A DNA stretch of 64,000 nucleotides from Halomonas sp. JB37 (GTDB taxonomy: Bacteria; Pseudomonadota; Gammaproteobacteria; Pseudomonadales; Halomonadaceae). Made by a program: the position numbers and the translations under genes. The notes under the pieces are model-generated. The model saw only the letters and a list, made by a program, of their open reading frames with translations. It was not told the origin of the DNA and made no database searches. Positions 9,312 to 17,352 of the stretch are shown here, in pieces (positions within the stretch are counted from its first letter, which is position 1; every line of letters begins with the position of its first letter). The stretch covers positions 3,286,001 through 3,350,000 of the forward strand of contig NZ_NRGW01000001.1 of NCBI RefSeq assembly GCF_002332255.1, read 5' to 3'.

Positions 9312-9812
9312 CTACTTGAGAACCGCTAGCGCAGCGCTGTAGTCAGGCTCGTTTTTCAACTCACTCACCAGCTCGCTGTGTAGCACCCGGTTATCGGCAT
9401 CCAGCACAACTACCGCTCGGGCGCACAGCCCTTCCATCGGACTATTGCGCAGTGCAACGCCCCAGGCCTCAAGAAATTCGCCGTGGCGGAAAGTAGACAG
9501 TGTTTCGACGTTATCTAATCCTTCAGCACCGCAAAAGCGCTTCGCCGCAAAAGGTAAGTCGGCAGACACAACCAACACCACGGTGTCAGCAAGATTAGAG
9601 GCCAGCTCATTAAAGCGGCGTGTGGACATTGCGCAGGTGGGGGTGTCTACGCTGGGAATAATGTTGAGCACTTTACGCTTGCCGGCGTAAGTCTCGAGCG
9701 TGACATCCTGCATGTCAGTATTGGTAAGCGTCATCACAGGTGCCACTTGGCCTTCAGCGGGCAGCGTGCCAGCGACATCCATAGGTTCGCCTGCGCGGGT
9801 AATCTGTTGCAT
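9312..9812 (-). CDS. tpx: Thiol peroxidase Tpx
   Basis: Atypical two-cysteine peroxiredoxin that reduces lipid and other hydroperoxides using thioredoxin. The 166-aa length is typical. The peroxidatic Cys60 lies in SVDTPTCAMSTRRF and the resolving Cys94 in KRFCGAEGL, the usual Tpx spacing of 34 residues. The start is well placed behind AAGGAG. It is a single gene, convergent with the amidotransferase gene. Confidence 0.96.
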   Translation of the reverse strand: MQQITRAGEPMDVAGTLPAEGQVAPVMTLTNTDMQDVTLETYAGKRKVLNIIPSVDTPTCAMSTRRFNELASNLADTVVLVVSADLPFAAKRFCGAEGLDNVETLSTFRHGEFLEAWGVALRNSPMEGLCARAVVVLDADNRVLHSELVSELKNEPDYSAALAVLK

Positions 9813-9976
9813 TGCCTACTCCTTGGGTTATTCAGCTAAATAGGGTGAGAATGTCTCGGGCCTCACTGACAAACCCACTAGAAAGCATTGATGATAAGCG
9901 CTATCGTCACGCCTTTGCAGACTTGCCGTTAGCGTATTTGTTCAACGCTGCCGGTTTATCTTACTGAGGTTTTGGC

Positions 9977-10693
9977 ATGGCCTGTGTACTAATTGTTAAA
10001 ACTGGCGACGCTTTTCCAGAAGTGATCGACCAACACGGTGACTTTGAAACGCTGTTTGAAAAACAGCTCAGCACCGCCCTGCCAGAGCATTTGACGCTGC
10101 GGGTTTGGGACGCACGGGCCAACACACCCGCGCCCTCGGTGGGTACGCTGGCCGCCATCGTTATTACCGGCTCGCACAGCATGGTGAGTGACGCCGAGCC
10201 CTGGAGTGAAGCACTCAAGCCATGGCTTGAAGAAGCGCTCGCCAACGATACGCCCATGCTCGGCGTTTGCTATGGCCATCAGCTGATGGCTGCCGCGTTT
10301 GGTGGCGTGAGTGACTATCATCCGGCTGGCCGAGAGTCCGGCACGCGCACCGTGCGGCTCACCCAGGCAGGTCAAATCGACCCCTTGTTTCGCCAGCTTC
10401 CGGAACGCTTTGCGGCGCACCTTACTCACGCGCAGTCGGTTATACAGGCGCCACCTGGATCTACCGTGCTAGCCCATAACCACCACGATGCTCACCAGGC
10501 GCTACGCTACGGCCCACGCCAGTGGAGCGTGCAGTTTCACCCTGAATTCACCGCCCCCGTGATGCGCGCCTATCTTGAACGCCAGCGCGAGGCGCTGCGC
10601 GACCAGGGCGAAGAACCCGAAGTACTACTAGCGAACGTGGTTGACTGCCAGGCATCTTCAAGCCTTCTCCAGCGGTTTTTAACCTTCGTATAA
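9977..10693 (+). CDS. Glutamine amidotransferase (GMP synthase-like GATase)
   Basis: Stand-alone class I GATase of 238 aa. The catalytic Cys is in LGVCYGHQLMA and the His-Glu pair in VQFHPEF. GRESGTRTV after the nucleophile elbow matches the GuaA-like stand-alone group (COG0518), whose physiological partner is usually unknown. No synthetase domain is fused or adjacent. The ATG at 9977 follows TGAGG. Confidence 0.85.
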   Translation: MACVLIVKTGDAFPEVIDQHGDFETLFEKQLSTALPEHLTLRVWDARANTPAPSVGTLAAIVITGSHSMVSDAEPWSEALKPWLEEALANDTPMLGVCYGHQLMAAAFGGVSDYHPAGRESGTRTVRLTQAGQIDPLFRQLPERFAAHLTHAQSVIQAPPGSTVLAHNHHDAHQALRYGPRQWSVQFHPEFTAPVMRAYLERQREALRDQGEEPEVLLANVVDCQASSSLLQRFLTFV

Positions 10694-10707
10694 CTCCGCA
10701 GCACGAC

Positions 10708-11397
10708 TCACGACTGACGCTCATCGCGCCGGGAAGCTAAACGATCCGCCAGGCGCGTTGGCTCCGGTAGCTTAGTGCGGCCTAAGCAGCGCATTACCCA
10801 GGCAAGCGAGGTTTCCAGCGTCACCCGGTGCCCTGGCGACACATAGACGGGCTTGACCTTGGCGCGGGAGCGCACGACGGCACCGATCGTCTCGGCTCCC
10901 GCGTAAAGCGGCACCCAGTCGCCGCGCTGCTCGCCCACCTCCGCATGCTTTCCACACAGGCGTGACTTGGCAATACCAATCGTGGGCAAATCAAGCCACA
11001 GCCCTAAATGCGCCGCCACGCCTAAGCGGCGGGGATGAGCAATTCCCTGGCCATCCACCATCACTAACTCAGGCTGCACGCTGAGCATTGCAAAGGCCCC
11101 TAGCGCCGCTGGAACCTCACGAAACGACAGCAAGCCAGGAATATACGGCATGCGCGTGGGCTCGCGATAAACCACTTGCTCAACCACGCTTAAATCTGGC
11201 GCAGTGGCCGGGTTCCATTTCAGCACGACCACCGCCGCGCGCGTCGTTTCGCCGCCGTCTTCAAAACCGATGTCAACTCCGGCAATGTGCGAAACCGGCG
11301 CTAGCCGATCTGACGTTTCTAGCCGCTCAGCCAGCTGTGACTGCAGCGCCCTCGCCTCACTTGGCACAAGGTTCCAATCATGAAGCGGTGCCAGCAT
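10708..11397 (-). CDS. nfi: Endonuclease V (deoxyinosine repair)
   Basis: Cleaves DNA one nucleotide 3' of deoxyinosine to start repair of deaminated adenine. The 229-aa protein shows AGVDIGF (first metal aspartate), MPYIPGLLSFREVPA (the wedge motif), ELVMVDGQGIAHPRRLGVA (second metal site) and the TIGIAKSRLCG segment, all in the expected order. A TAGGAGG site precedes the ATG at 11397. Confidence 0.95.
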   Translation of the reverse strand: MLAPLHDWNLVPSEARALQSQLAERLETSDRLAPVSHIAGVDIGFEDGGETTRAAVVVLKWNPATAPDLSVVEQVVYREPTRMPYIPGLLSFREVPAALGAFAMLSVQPELVMVDGQGIAHPRRLGVAAHLGLWLDLPTIGIAKSRLCGKHAEVGEQRGDWVPLYAGAETIGAVVRSRAKVKPVYVSPGHRVTLETSLAWVMRCLGRTKLPEPTRLADRLASRRDERQS

Positions 11398-11495
11398 GGC
11401 GTCCTCCTAACGTGGTAAAGAATAGCGTGATGCAGGACAGCGTAGTGAGAGAGATCGTGGTGTGAGATATCGTAGTGAGAAATAGCTAAAGCAGC

Positions 11496-11535
11496 AAAAA
11501 AAACGCCCCCGCACCAGGAAAGGTGCGGGGGCGTT
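11496..11535 (-). terminator. Intrinsic terminator of deaD
   Basis: Perfect 14-bp GC-rich stem (11502-11515 with 11522-11535) with AGGAAA loop. On the minus strand it is followed by a run of at least eight T. It lies about 90 nt beyond the deaD stop. Confidence 0.93.
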
Positions 11536-11574
11536 ATGAGCGTCTCAATTGCCGCTTAGCAGCCGCTGATTAAG

Positions 11575-11622
11575 CCTTACGTTAATTAAGACTCACGCTA
11601 ATAAAGACTCACGCTAATAAAG
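11575..11622. repeat. Three 16-bp tandem repeats after deaD
   Basis: Two exact copies of ACTCACGCTAATAAAG (11591-11606, 11607-11622) and one degenerate copy (11575-11590), lying between the deaD stop codon and its terminator. Confidence 0.8.
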
Positions 11623-11624
11623 AC

Positions 11625-13346
11625 TTAGGCGCGTTCGCGACGACGAACCGGCGCATCACCTTCATCACGACGGCGGCGCGGTGCGCGCTCAGCCGGTGCG
11701 CTGTCTTCGCTGATTTCTAGCGGACGACCGGCTACACGAGCACGTGCCATCTTAGTAAGAATCGTTGCAGGCAGGCCGCTTGGCAGCTCAACCACAGAGA
11801 ACGCGTTGCGAATATCGATACGGCCGATACGCGCGCCTTCAATGCCACCTTCGTTAGCCAAAGCGCCAACTAGCTGGCCCGGCTTAACGCCATCTTTATG
11901 ACCAACGGAGACGCGGTAGCGCGTCATGCCTTCGGTCGGGGCGCTGTTGCTAGTACGCTCACGGCGAGCACCCGGCTTACCGGCAGGTGCGCCGTCACGC
12001 GTCGGACGCTCTTTGCGCGGCGCCTGAAGACGACCAATTGGCGCTTCATCAGCACGCGCCATAGCGGCAAACGCACAGGTCAGCTCGATCGGATCATGGC
12101 CTTCTTCAATAAGACGCTCAATCAAAGCACGCTGTTCTGCGGCGCCTTTGGTTAAAGAGGCGATAACGCGATGATGGAAGACGTCATCACGATGAGCGCG
12201 GATAGCCGACTCATCAGGCAGCGGCATTTCAGCCATTTTCTGACCGGTTGCCTGCTCCATCCAACCGACTTTGCGGCCTTCACGGAAGCCAGCAAAGGTA
12301 ATCGCGATACCGCTACGACCAGCGCGACCGGTACGGCCGATACGGTGCGTATAGGCTTCCGCATCTTGGGGCAGGTCGTAGTTGATGACGTGAGTGATAC
12401 GCGATACGTCTAGGCCACGAGCCGCAACGTCGGTAGCAATCAACACATCAACTTTGCCACGCTTCAAGCGAGTAATAGTACGCTCACGCAGGCTTTGATC
12501 AAGGTCGCCCGAAAGCCCAGCAGCGTTAACACCGCGTGCAGTCAGTTGCTCAACCAGGGTAGTACAGGCTGCACGAGTACGAACAAAGACGATGGCCCCA
12601 TCGACCGGCTCGACTTCAAGAATACGTGACAGGGCTTCTAGCTTGGCGCCGCCATCAACGCGCACAATGCGCTGCTCGATGTTTTCGCCAGTCGTGGTGC
12701 CAGATTCAATCGCCACTTTCACGGGGTTAACCAGGTAGCGGTTAACGATGCGCTCTATTTCTGCCGGCAGCGTAGCCGAGAAGAACACGCGCTGTGCATC
12801 TTTAGGGGTATCGGCAACCACGCGTTTTACGTCGTCGATAAAGCCCATGCGCAGCATTTCGTCGGCTTCGTCCAGCACTAGCGCGGATAGGCCATCCAGT
12901 TTCAGGCTGCCGCGATCCAGGTGATCGATAATACGACCCGGTGTACCCACAACGACTTGTGCGCCACGCTTAAGAGCGCCTAGCTGCTCACGATACTCTT
13001 GGCCGCCACACAGGGTAGCCACTTCGAGGCCTTTCAGGTTTTGGCCGTACTTACTAAACGAGGCAGCTACTTGCTGAGCCAACTCGCGGGTCGGTGCCAT
13101 GACCAGCACCTGTGGCTCGCGACGCTGGAGTTCCAGGCGCGATAATAGGGGTAAAGCAAACGCAGCCGTTTTACCCGTACCTGTCTGAGCTTGGCCCAGC
13201 ATGTCGCGGCCTTCAAGCAGCGCAGGAATGGTTTGTGCCTGAATCGGCGAGGGTACTAAATAGCCCTGTGATTCAACAGCAGACAGAACGGCAGGCAATA
13301 GAGCCAGATCACCGAAGCTCGGCGAGGCGACAGAAGTCGAGGTCAT
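11625..13346 (-). CDS. deaD: DEAD-box RNA helicase (DeaD/CsdA type)
   Basis: ATP-dependent RNA helicase acting in ribosome assembly and mRNA turnover, especially in the cold. The 573-aa protein has AQTGTGKT (residues 53-60), PTRELAQQ, LDEADEM, SATLP, then RGLDV and HRIGRTGRAGR in the second RecA domain. A DbpA/CsdA-type RNA-binding domain follows (TRYRVSVGHKDGVKPGQLVG, near residue 475), and the tail is arginine-rich. These features and the length favour DeaD over DbpA or RhlE. The ATG at 13346 has a modest AAGGTG site. Confidence 0.92.
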   Translation of the reverse strand: MTSTSVASPSFGDLALLPAVLSAVESQGYLVPSPIQAQTIPALLEGRDMLGQAQTGTGKTAAFALPLLSRLELQRREPQVLVMAPTRELAQQVAASFSKYGQNLKGLEVATLCGGQEYREQLGALKRGAQVVVGTPGRIIDHLDRGSLKLDGLSALVLDEADEMLRMGFIDDVKRVVADTPKDAQRVFFSATLPAEIERIVNRYLVNPVKVAIESGTTTGENIEQRIVRVDGGAKLEALSRILEVEPVDGAIVFVRTRAACTTLVEQLTARGVNAAGLSGDLDQSLRERTITRLKRGKVDVLIATDVAARGLDVSRITHVINYDLPQDAEAYTHRIGRTGRAGRSGIAITFAGFREGRKVGWMEQATGQKMAEMPLPDESAIRAHRDDVFHHRVIASLTKGAAEQRALIERLIEEGHDPIELTCAFAAMARADEAPIGRLQAPRKERPTRDGAPAGKPGARRERTSNSAPTEGMTRYRVSVGHKDGVKPGQLVGALANEGGIEGARIGRIDIRNAFSVVELPSGLPATILTKMARARVAGRPLEISEDSAPAERAPRRRRDEGDAPVRRRERA

Positions 13347-13857
13347 TAATCACACCTTGGTAGGCCGGTAAGTACCGGCAAAAAACATCATAAGCGTCTC
13401 TGACTCTGTCATCGCGCAACGACCTTAACAAAATAGTCGTTGTCGAAAACAGGCACCGCCGTAGCGGTCGTAGCCATCAATGGAGTCGGAGACGCCGGTC
13501 GCACCTAGCATCCGGTTAGCAAACACCGCGTTTGCGGGCCAACCGTTGTGGCGACCTTCTGCGCCGATTTCACCCGTGTGGTGAAATACTGGAGGCGCGC
13601 CATCTACACAGCAATGAACATCAAGCAATTGGCTAAATGTTCCCGCAAGCGATACTGCTAAGTAGCTAAGCAGGTAAACGCTTATCGTCGTGATGGAGGG
13701 GTCAACACATGCGAGGAGCGCGCATCCTAACACCGCATTTTGCTCCTGACCAGCACTTTTAACTTGCACCACATTGAATCAACCACTTGCACTTGTGTAC
13801 ATTTCGTCTAACATATTAAGTGTTCAGTCAAGTTCAAGACTATCAAGGAGTGAGGCG
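13347..13857. other. Intergenic region upstream of deaD and csbD
   Basis: About 510 bp between the divergent deaD and csbD genes. It should hold the deaD promoter and long 5' leader on the minus strand and the csbD promoter on the plus strand. A minus-strand open frame (13425-13772, 115 codons) is present, but I see no convincing ribosome site or family match. I cannot define precise promoter elements. Confidence 0.4.
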
Positions 13858-14055
13858 ATGAACTGGGATCAGATTGAAGGCAAATGGACAGAAATGAAGG
13901 GCAAGGCTCGTTCAAGCTGGGGCGACCTTACCGACGATGAGCTTGATCAGATTGGTGGCAAGAAAGATCAGCTGGTCGGCAAGCTTCAGCAAAAATATGG
14001 CCTAGCGAGAGAAGACGCAGAACGTAGAGCCGATGAGTGGGCTGAGAAGCAATAG
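13858..14055 (+). CDS. CsbD-family stress protein
   Basis: Small 65-aa hydrophilic protein of the CsbD family, found in many bacteria under general-stress or envelope-stress control; biochemical role unknown. The diagnostic opening MNWDQIEGKWTEMKGK and the internal DDELDQIGGKKDQLVGKLQ with a C-terminal YGLAREDAE segment are all present. AAGGAG at 13845-13850 decides the start at 13858. A PRC-barrel gene follows, and both products look like stress proteins. Confidence 0.93.
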   Translation: MNWDQIEGKWTEMKGKARSSWGDLTDDELDQIGGKKDQLVGKLQQKYGLAREDAERRADEWAEKQ

Positions 14056-14180
14056 TCACCCGAACAAACCTGCCAGCACCTAAGAGCAGTACGTTAAGAC
14101 AGTCAAATTTTTGCAACACCATTTAGAATACTAATAAGCACAGCAGCTTATTATTTATCGTAGCCACATGGAGAGATGCT

Positions 14181-14663
14181 ATGCGTAAAACTATCCTGAC
14201 AACCGTTATCGGTACCGCCCTACTGGGAAGCGTTGCTATGAGCGCCCACGCGTCAAGTGAGCCACAGGGCATGTATTCTGCCGACAATATTCTTGATGCA
14301 GAGGTTTATTTTGCCGGCGGTTCCGGTGAAGAAATCGGCGACGTTGAAGACATTCTGTTTGACGAAGAAATGCGCATCACCGCACTGGTCATTGAAAGCG
14401 GTTCCGTACTCGGGCTAGGTGGTCGTGAAATCGTCGTCGATACCGACTACTTCACTCTTGAAACCGATATGGAAAACGATGGTGATACGGAACACCGCGT
14501 CATGATCAGCGCCAGCCAGGAAGAAGTAGAAGCATTTCCTGCCTACAACCATGACTGGTGGGAGCAGACCAAAGCTAGCGCCCGCGATGCTTGGGAAACT
14601 ACCCAGGAAGGTGCACAAAGCGCTTGGCAGAGCACTCGTGAAGCAGTCAATCCTGACGAGTAA
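14181..14663 (+). CDS. Periplasmic PRC-barrel domain protein
   Basis: 160-aa exported protein. A signal peptide (MRKTILTTVIGTALLGSVAM) ends in AHA near residue 25. A PRC-barrel domain occupies residues about 30-110 (YSADNILDAEVY, GEEIGDVEDILFDEE). A tryptophan- and acid-rich tail follows with repeated AW(E/Q)(T/S)T. PRC barrels bind other proteins or RNA; this exported type is common in salt- and stress-related loci. It lies 125 bp after csbD and may be co-regulated. A strong terminator follows. Confidence 0.85.
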   Translation: MRKTILTTVIGTALLGSVAMSAHASSEPQGMYSADNILDAEVYFAGGSGEEIGDVEDILFDEEMRITALVIESGSVLGLGGREIVVDTDYFTLETDMENDGDTEHRVMISASQEEVEAFPAYNHDWWEQTKASARDAWETTQEGAQSAWQSTREAVNPDE

Positions 14664-14763
14664 TCACACCAGCACGGTTTTTCATTGAATTTGAGCAAGC
14701 AAAATACGCCTTGAGCCTCCAGTAAAAACCGTAGTGATAGCAGCTCGTTAACACTAGCTCGTT

Positions 14764-14799
14764 AAAAGGGCCGTCCCACTTCATTGGGGCGGCCCTTTT
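14764..14799 (+). terminator. Intrinsic terminator after the PRC-barrel gene
   Basis: 15-bp stem (14764-14778 with 14785-14799, one G-T pair) with a CTTCAT loop. The symmetrical A and T flanks allow use from both sides, also ending the convergent glutathionyl-hydroquinone reductase transcript. Confidence 0.93.
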
Positions 14800-14830
14800 C
14801 TATTACTGCGCCCGTCGTCACATTACCAAG

Positions 14831-15823
14831 CTATTTGTGCCTGACGCCCTGCCCTGGCAAACGCTCTCGATCATGGGGCTGCTGAAAATCGAGCAGCGGG
14901 CCAGCGGGGACAATACGGGTTGGATTAATCTTATCGTGGCTGTAATAGTAGTGGCGCTTGATATGATCCATATTGACCGTCTCGGCCACGCCCGGCCATT
15001 GATAGATTTCCCGCACATAGTTGGCAAGGTTGGGATAATCTGCGATGCGCTTAACATTGCACTTGAAGTGGCCGTAATAGACTGCATCAAAACGCACCAG
15101 GGTGGTAAAAAGGCGAATGTCAGCCTCTGTTAACCACTCCCCCGCCAAATAACGCTGCGTGCTTAAGCGTGCCTCCATCCGTTCCAGCGCTTCAAATAAC
15201 GCTTTCACGTGCTTTTCATAAACGTTCTGCTCGGTGGCAAAGCCTGATTTATAAACCCCATTATTGATGTGGTCGTACACATCGGCGTTAACTTCATCTA
15301 TAACGCTACGCAGGTCCAGTGGATAAAAATCTAAATCGTTGCCCGTTAGCTCATCAAAGGCATGATTAAACATGCGCAGCAAATCCGCAGACTCATTATT
15401 GATGATAGCGCTGCGCTGCTTATCCCACAGCACAGGAACGGTGACTCGGCCAGTGTAGTGCGGGTCGGTCATCGTATAGAGCTGGCGGTGAAAGTCGACG
15501 CCATTGATTGGGTCGCCGCTGGCCCCTTCATCCTGACGATAAGTCCAGCCATCCTTAAGCATCAGCGGGCTAACATGCGACGTGCCAATAAGTGGCTTCA
15601 ACCCTTTTAGCGTGCGCATAATTAAAGCGCGGTGCGCCCAGGGACACGCCAGGGACACATATAAATGATAGCGATCTTTAGCTGCTGGATAGCAGCGACC
15701 ATCCGTTTCCGGCTGGTCGCCCACCCAGTCGCGCAGCTGGGCTGATTCGCGCACGAATTCCCCGTTATTCTTTTTGGTGTCGTACCACTGGTCGTGCCAC
15801 TCGCCATTGACTAATAGTCCCAT
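14831..15823 (-). CDS. yqjG: Glutathionyl-hydroquinone reductase (YqjG-like GST)
   Basis: Xi-class glutathione transferase that removes glutathione from glutathionyl-hydroquinones. The 330-aa protein carries the family's catalytic Cys in LACPWAHRAL near residue 64, and WTYRQDEGASGDPINGV-type sequence conserved in this class. Its C-terminal helical domain contains EADIRLFTTLVRFDAVY. The ATG at 15823 is set by an AGGAGG site; the open frame extends further upstream without one. A LysR regulator gene lies 92 bp upstream on the same strand. Confidence 0.93.
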   Translation of the reverse strand: MGLLVNGEWHDQWYDTKKNNGEFVRESAQLRDWVGDQPETDGRCYPAAKDRYHLYVSLACPWAHRALIMRTLKGLKPLIGTSHVSPLMLKDGWTYRQDEGASGDPINGVDFHRQLYTMTDPHYTGRVTVPVLWDKQRSAIINNESADLLRMFNHAFDELTGNDLDFYPLDLRSVIDEVNADVYDHINNGVYKSGFATEQNVYEKHVKALFEALERMEARLSTQRYLAGEWLTEADIRLFTTLVRFDAVYYGHFKCNVKRIADYPNLANYVREIYQWPGVAETVNMDHIKRHYYYSHDKINPTRIVPAGPLLDFQQPHDRERLPGQGVRHK

Positions 15824-15915
15824 GGGGCGCCTCCTGAAAGTGTCTTCAGGTAATGGACACATTACCTTGCATCTATTCAGCATACGCCCGCATCAGGGAT
15901 GCTCAAGCGGATGTT

Positions 15916-16839
15916 TTAGGGCTTTTCATTCGACTGAGTCGAATCCTGCACGGCGCACTCACTGATCACCGCTTGCTTTAACGCAGTGGCCATCGCATGG
16001 GCAGCAGGCCCGGCACGATCTCGGTCACGGAAAATGAGCTGAACCGGCACCTCGCGCACTCCACCTGCGGGCAGCGGCAGCGGCTTCAACTGACCGCTGC
16101 GCAACTCGTCAGCGATACGCGTTTCAGGCATCCACGCAAAACCCAAACCACGCCGGAGCATATCCAGCGACGTATTTAGGTGGGTGACCGTCCAGCGCTG
16201 CTCGGCTTTCAACCAGCCAGCGTTCGTCGATTGGCGCAGCGCTGAGTCGCGCACTACAAGTTGGCGATACTGAGCTAGATCGCGCAAGTCAAGCAAACGG
16301 CCTAGCTGATGAAGCGCATGCTGGGGATGTGCCACTGCGATAAAGCGCACGGTTACCAGTGGTTCACCCAAAAAACCCTGGGCATCAATGCCCGAGACCA
16401 CAAGATCAGCCCGGCCATCGTAGAGCATTTCTACGCCGCCATTGAGCACGCTTTCGTGCAACTGAACACGCACTTGAGGGTAGGTTTCAGAAAAGCGCTC
16501 TAGCGCTTTGGCTTGGGCATCGGCGGGAAACACCTGGTCGATAGCGACGACGATCTCCGCCTCTAAACCAGCAGCGAGGCGAATGGCAACATCCTCAAGC
16601 GAGGCCGCGCTTTCAATCAATTGACGTGCGCGCCGAAGAAGCAGCTCACCGGCTTCGGTTAAGCGCACTTGGCGACCAATGGGCTCTAACACTTGAACCC
16701 CTAACTGCTCTTCTAACTTATGGACGGCATGATTCAACGTGGAAGGGCTCTTGTGCACGGCTTCTGCCGCACGCGCGAACCCACCATGATCAACCACGGC
16801 AGCCAACATTTGCCATTGTGAAAGCGTTACCCGGGACAT
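15916..16839 (-). CDS. LysR-family transcriptional regulator
   Basis: 307-aa regulator with a winged HTH at residues 1-62 (LAAVVDHGGFARAAEAVHKS) and a LysR substrate-binding domain beyond residue 90 (ASLEDVAIRLAAGLEAEIVVAIDQVFP). The effector is unknown. It lies upstream of and parallel to the hydroquinone reductase gene, so that gene is a possible target. Confidence 0.9.
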   Translation of the reverse strand: MSRVTLSQWQMLAAVVDHGGFARAAEAVHKSPSTLNHAVHKLEEQLGVQVLEPIGRQVRLTEAGELLLRRARQLIESAASLEDVAIRLAAGLEAEIVVAIDQVFPADAQAKALERFSETYPQVRVQLHESVLNGGVEMLYDGRADLVVSGIDAQGFLGEPLVTVRFIAVAHPQHALHQLGRLLDLRDLAQYRQLVVRDSALRQSTNAGWLKAEQRWTVTHLNTSLDMLRRGLGFAWMPETRIADELRSGQLKPLPLPAGGVREVPVQLIFRDRDRAGPAAHAMATALKQAVISECAVQDSTQSNEKP

Positions 16840-17352
16840 TTCGATTTCCTCGACGCAAAATAGCGAAACACTGCGTTTAATATTCGAAAAATATGACTAG
16901 AATGCCAGTAAACGCTCCGCAGTTCTGCAACCTATATAAAAGGCTGGCTAATCATGGCCACCGTTTGGCACCCGGCCATCTTTTAAACACTCATACTTGC
17001 CCGCATAAACCCGCCTTGTAGTGCTGGCTGGCGCTAACGCGGTCATCCTTTTACTGACCTATCGGCACTAGACTAAAGGATGAATACTATACATTTGTTG
17101 TATTAATACTTTTAAAAAAAATATTTTCGTATATGATCGGATAACGCTATTTAATTAGCTTTTCTCAGTTACATTTATTTGCAAACAGCGTTCACTAATA
17201 GACTTTTCGTGCACATTGTTTGCATTTTTATATTTAAGTACGTTTTATGTATAGGCATACAGTCTATGCACCTCCCTCTGCATGGGGTATGGTTCCGGGT
17301 ATATATATTTTTTTGTCATCTTTTAATCACGAACTCGGCGGTCCATTTACCC
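16840..17352. promoter_or_regulatory. Long AT-rich upstream region of the M23 peptidase gene
   Basis: About 510 bp between divergent genes. It contains a 9-10-bp inverted repeat (17043-17053 with 17074-17083; arms TCATCCTTT and AAAGGATGA) about 290 bp before the peptidase start, and a TATGAT hexamer at 17132-17137 that could be a -10 box. A second hairpin (ATGGCC/GGCCAT, about 16953-16980) is followed by TTTT. I cannot assign a regulator. A weak TTG-started N-terminal extension of the peptidase frame runs back to 17179. Confidence 0.4.

Noticed and set aside
13425..13772. 115-codon minus-strand open frame near csbD
   Set aside because: No good ribosome site, odd composition in its first half and no recognised domain; kept only as a possible remnant.
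16953..16984. Hairpin ATGGCC/GGCCAT followed by TTTT, as a small RNA terminator
   Set aside because: No promoter or upstream transcript on the plus strand could be defined, and the loop is large.
17179..17352. 58-residue N-terminal extension of the M23 peptidase
   Set aside because: It would start with TTG without a ribosome site, and the extra sequence is not like the family; the basic-hydrophobic signal begins at 17353.
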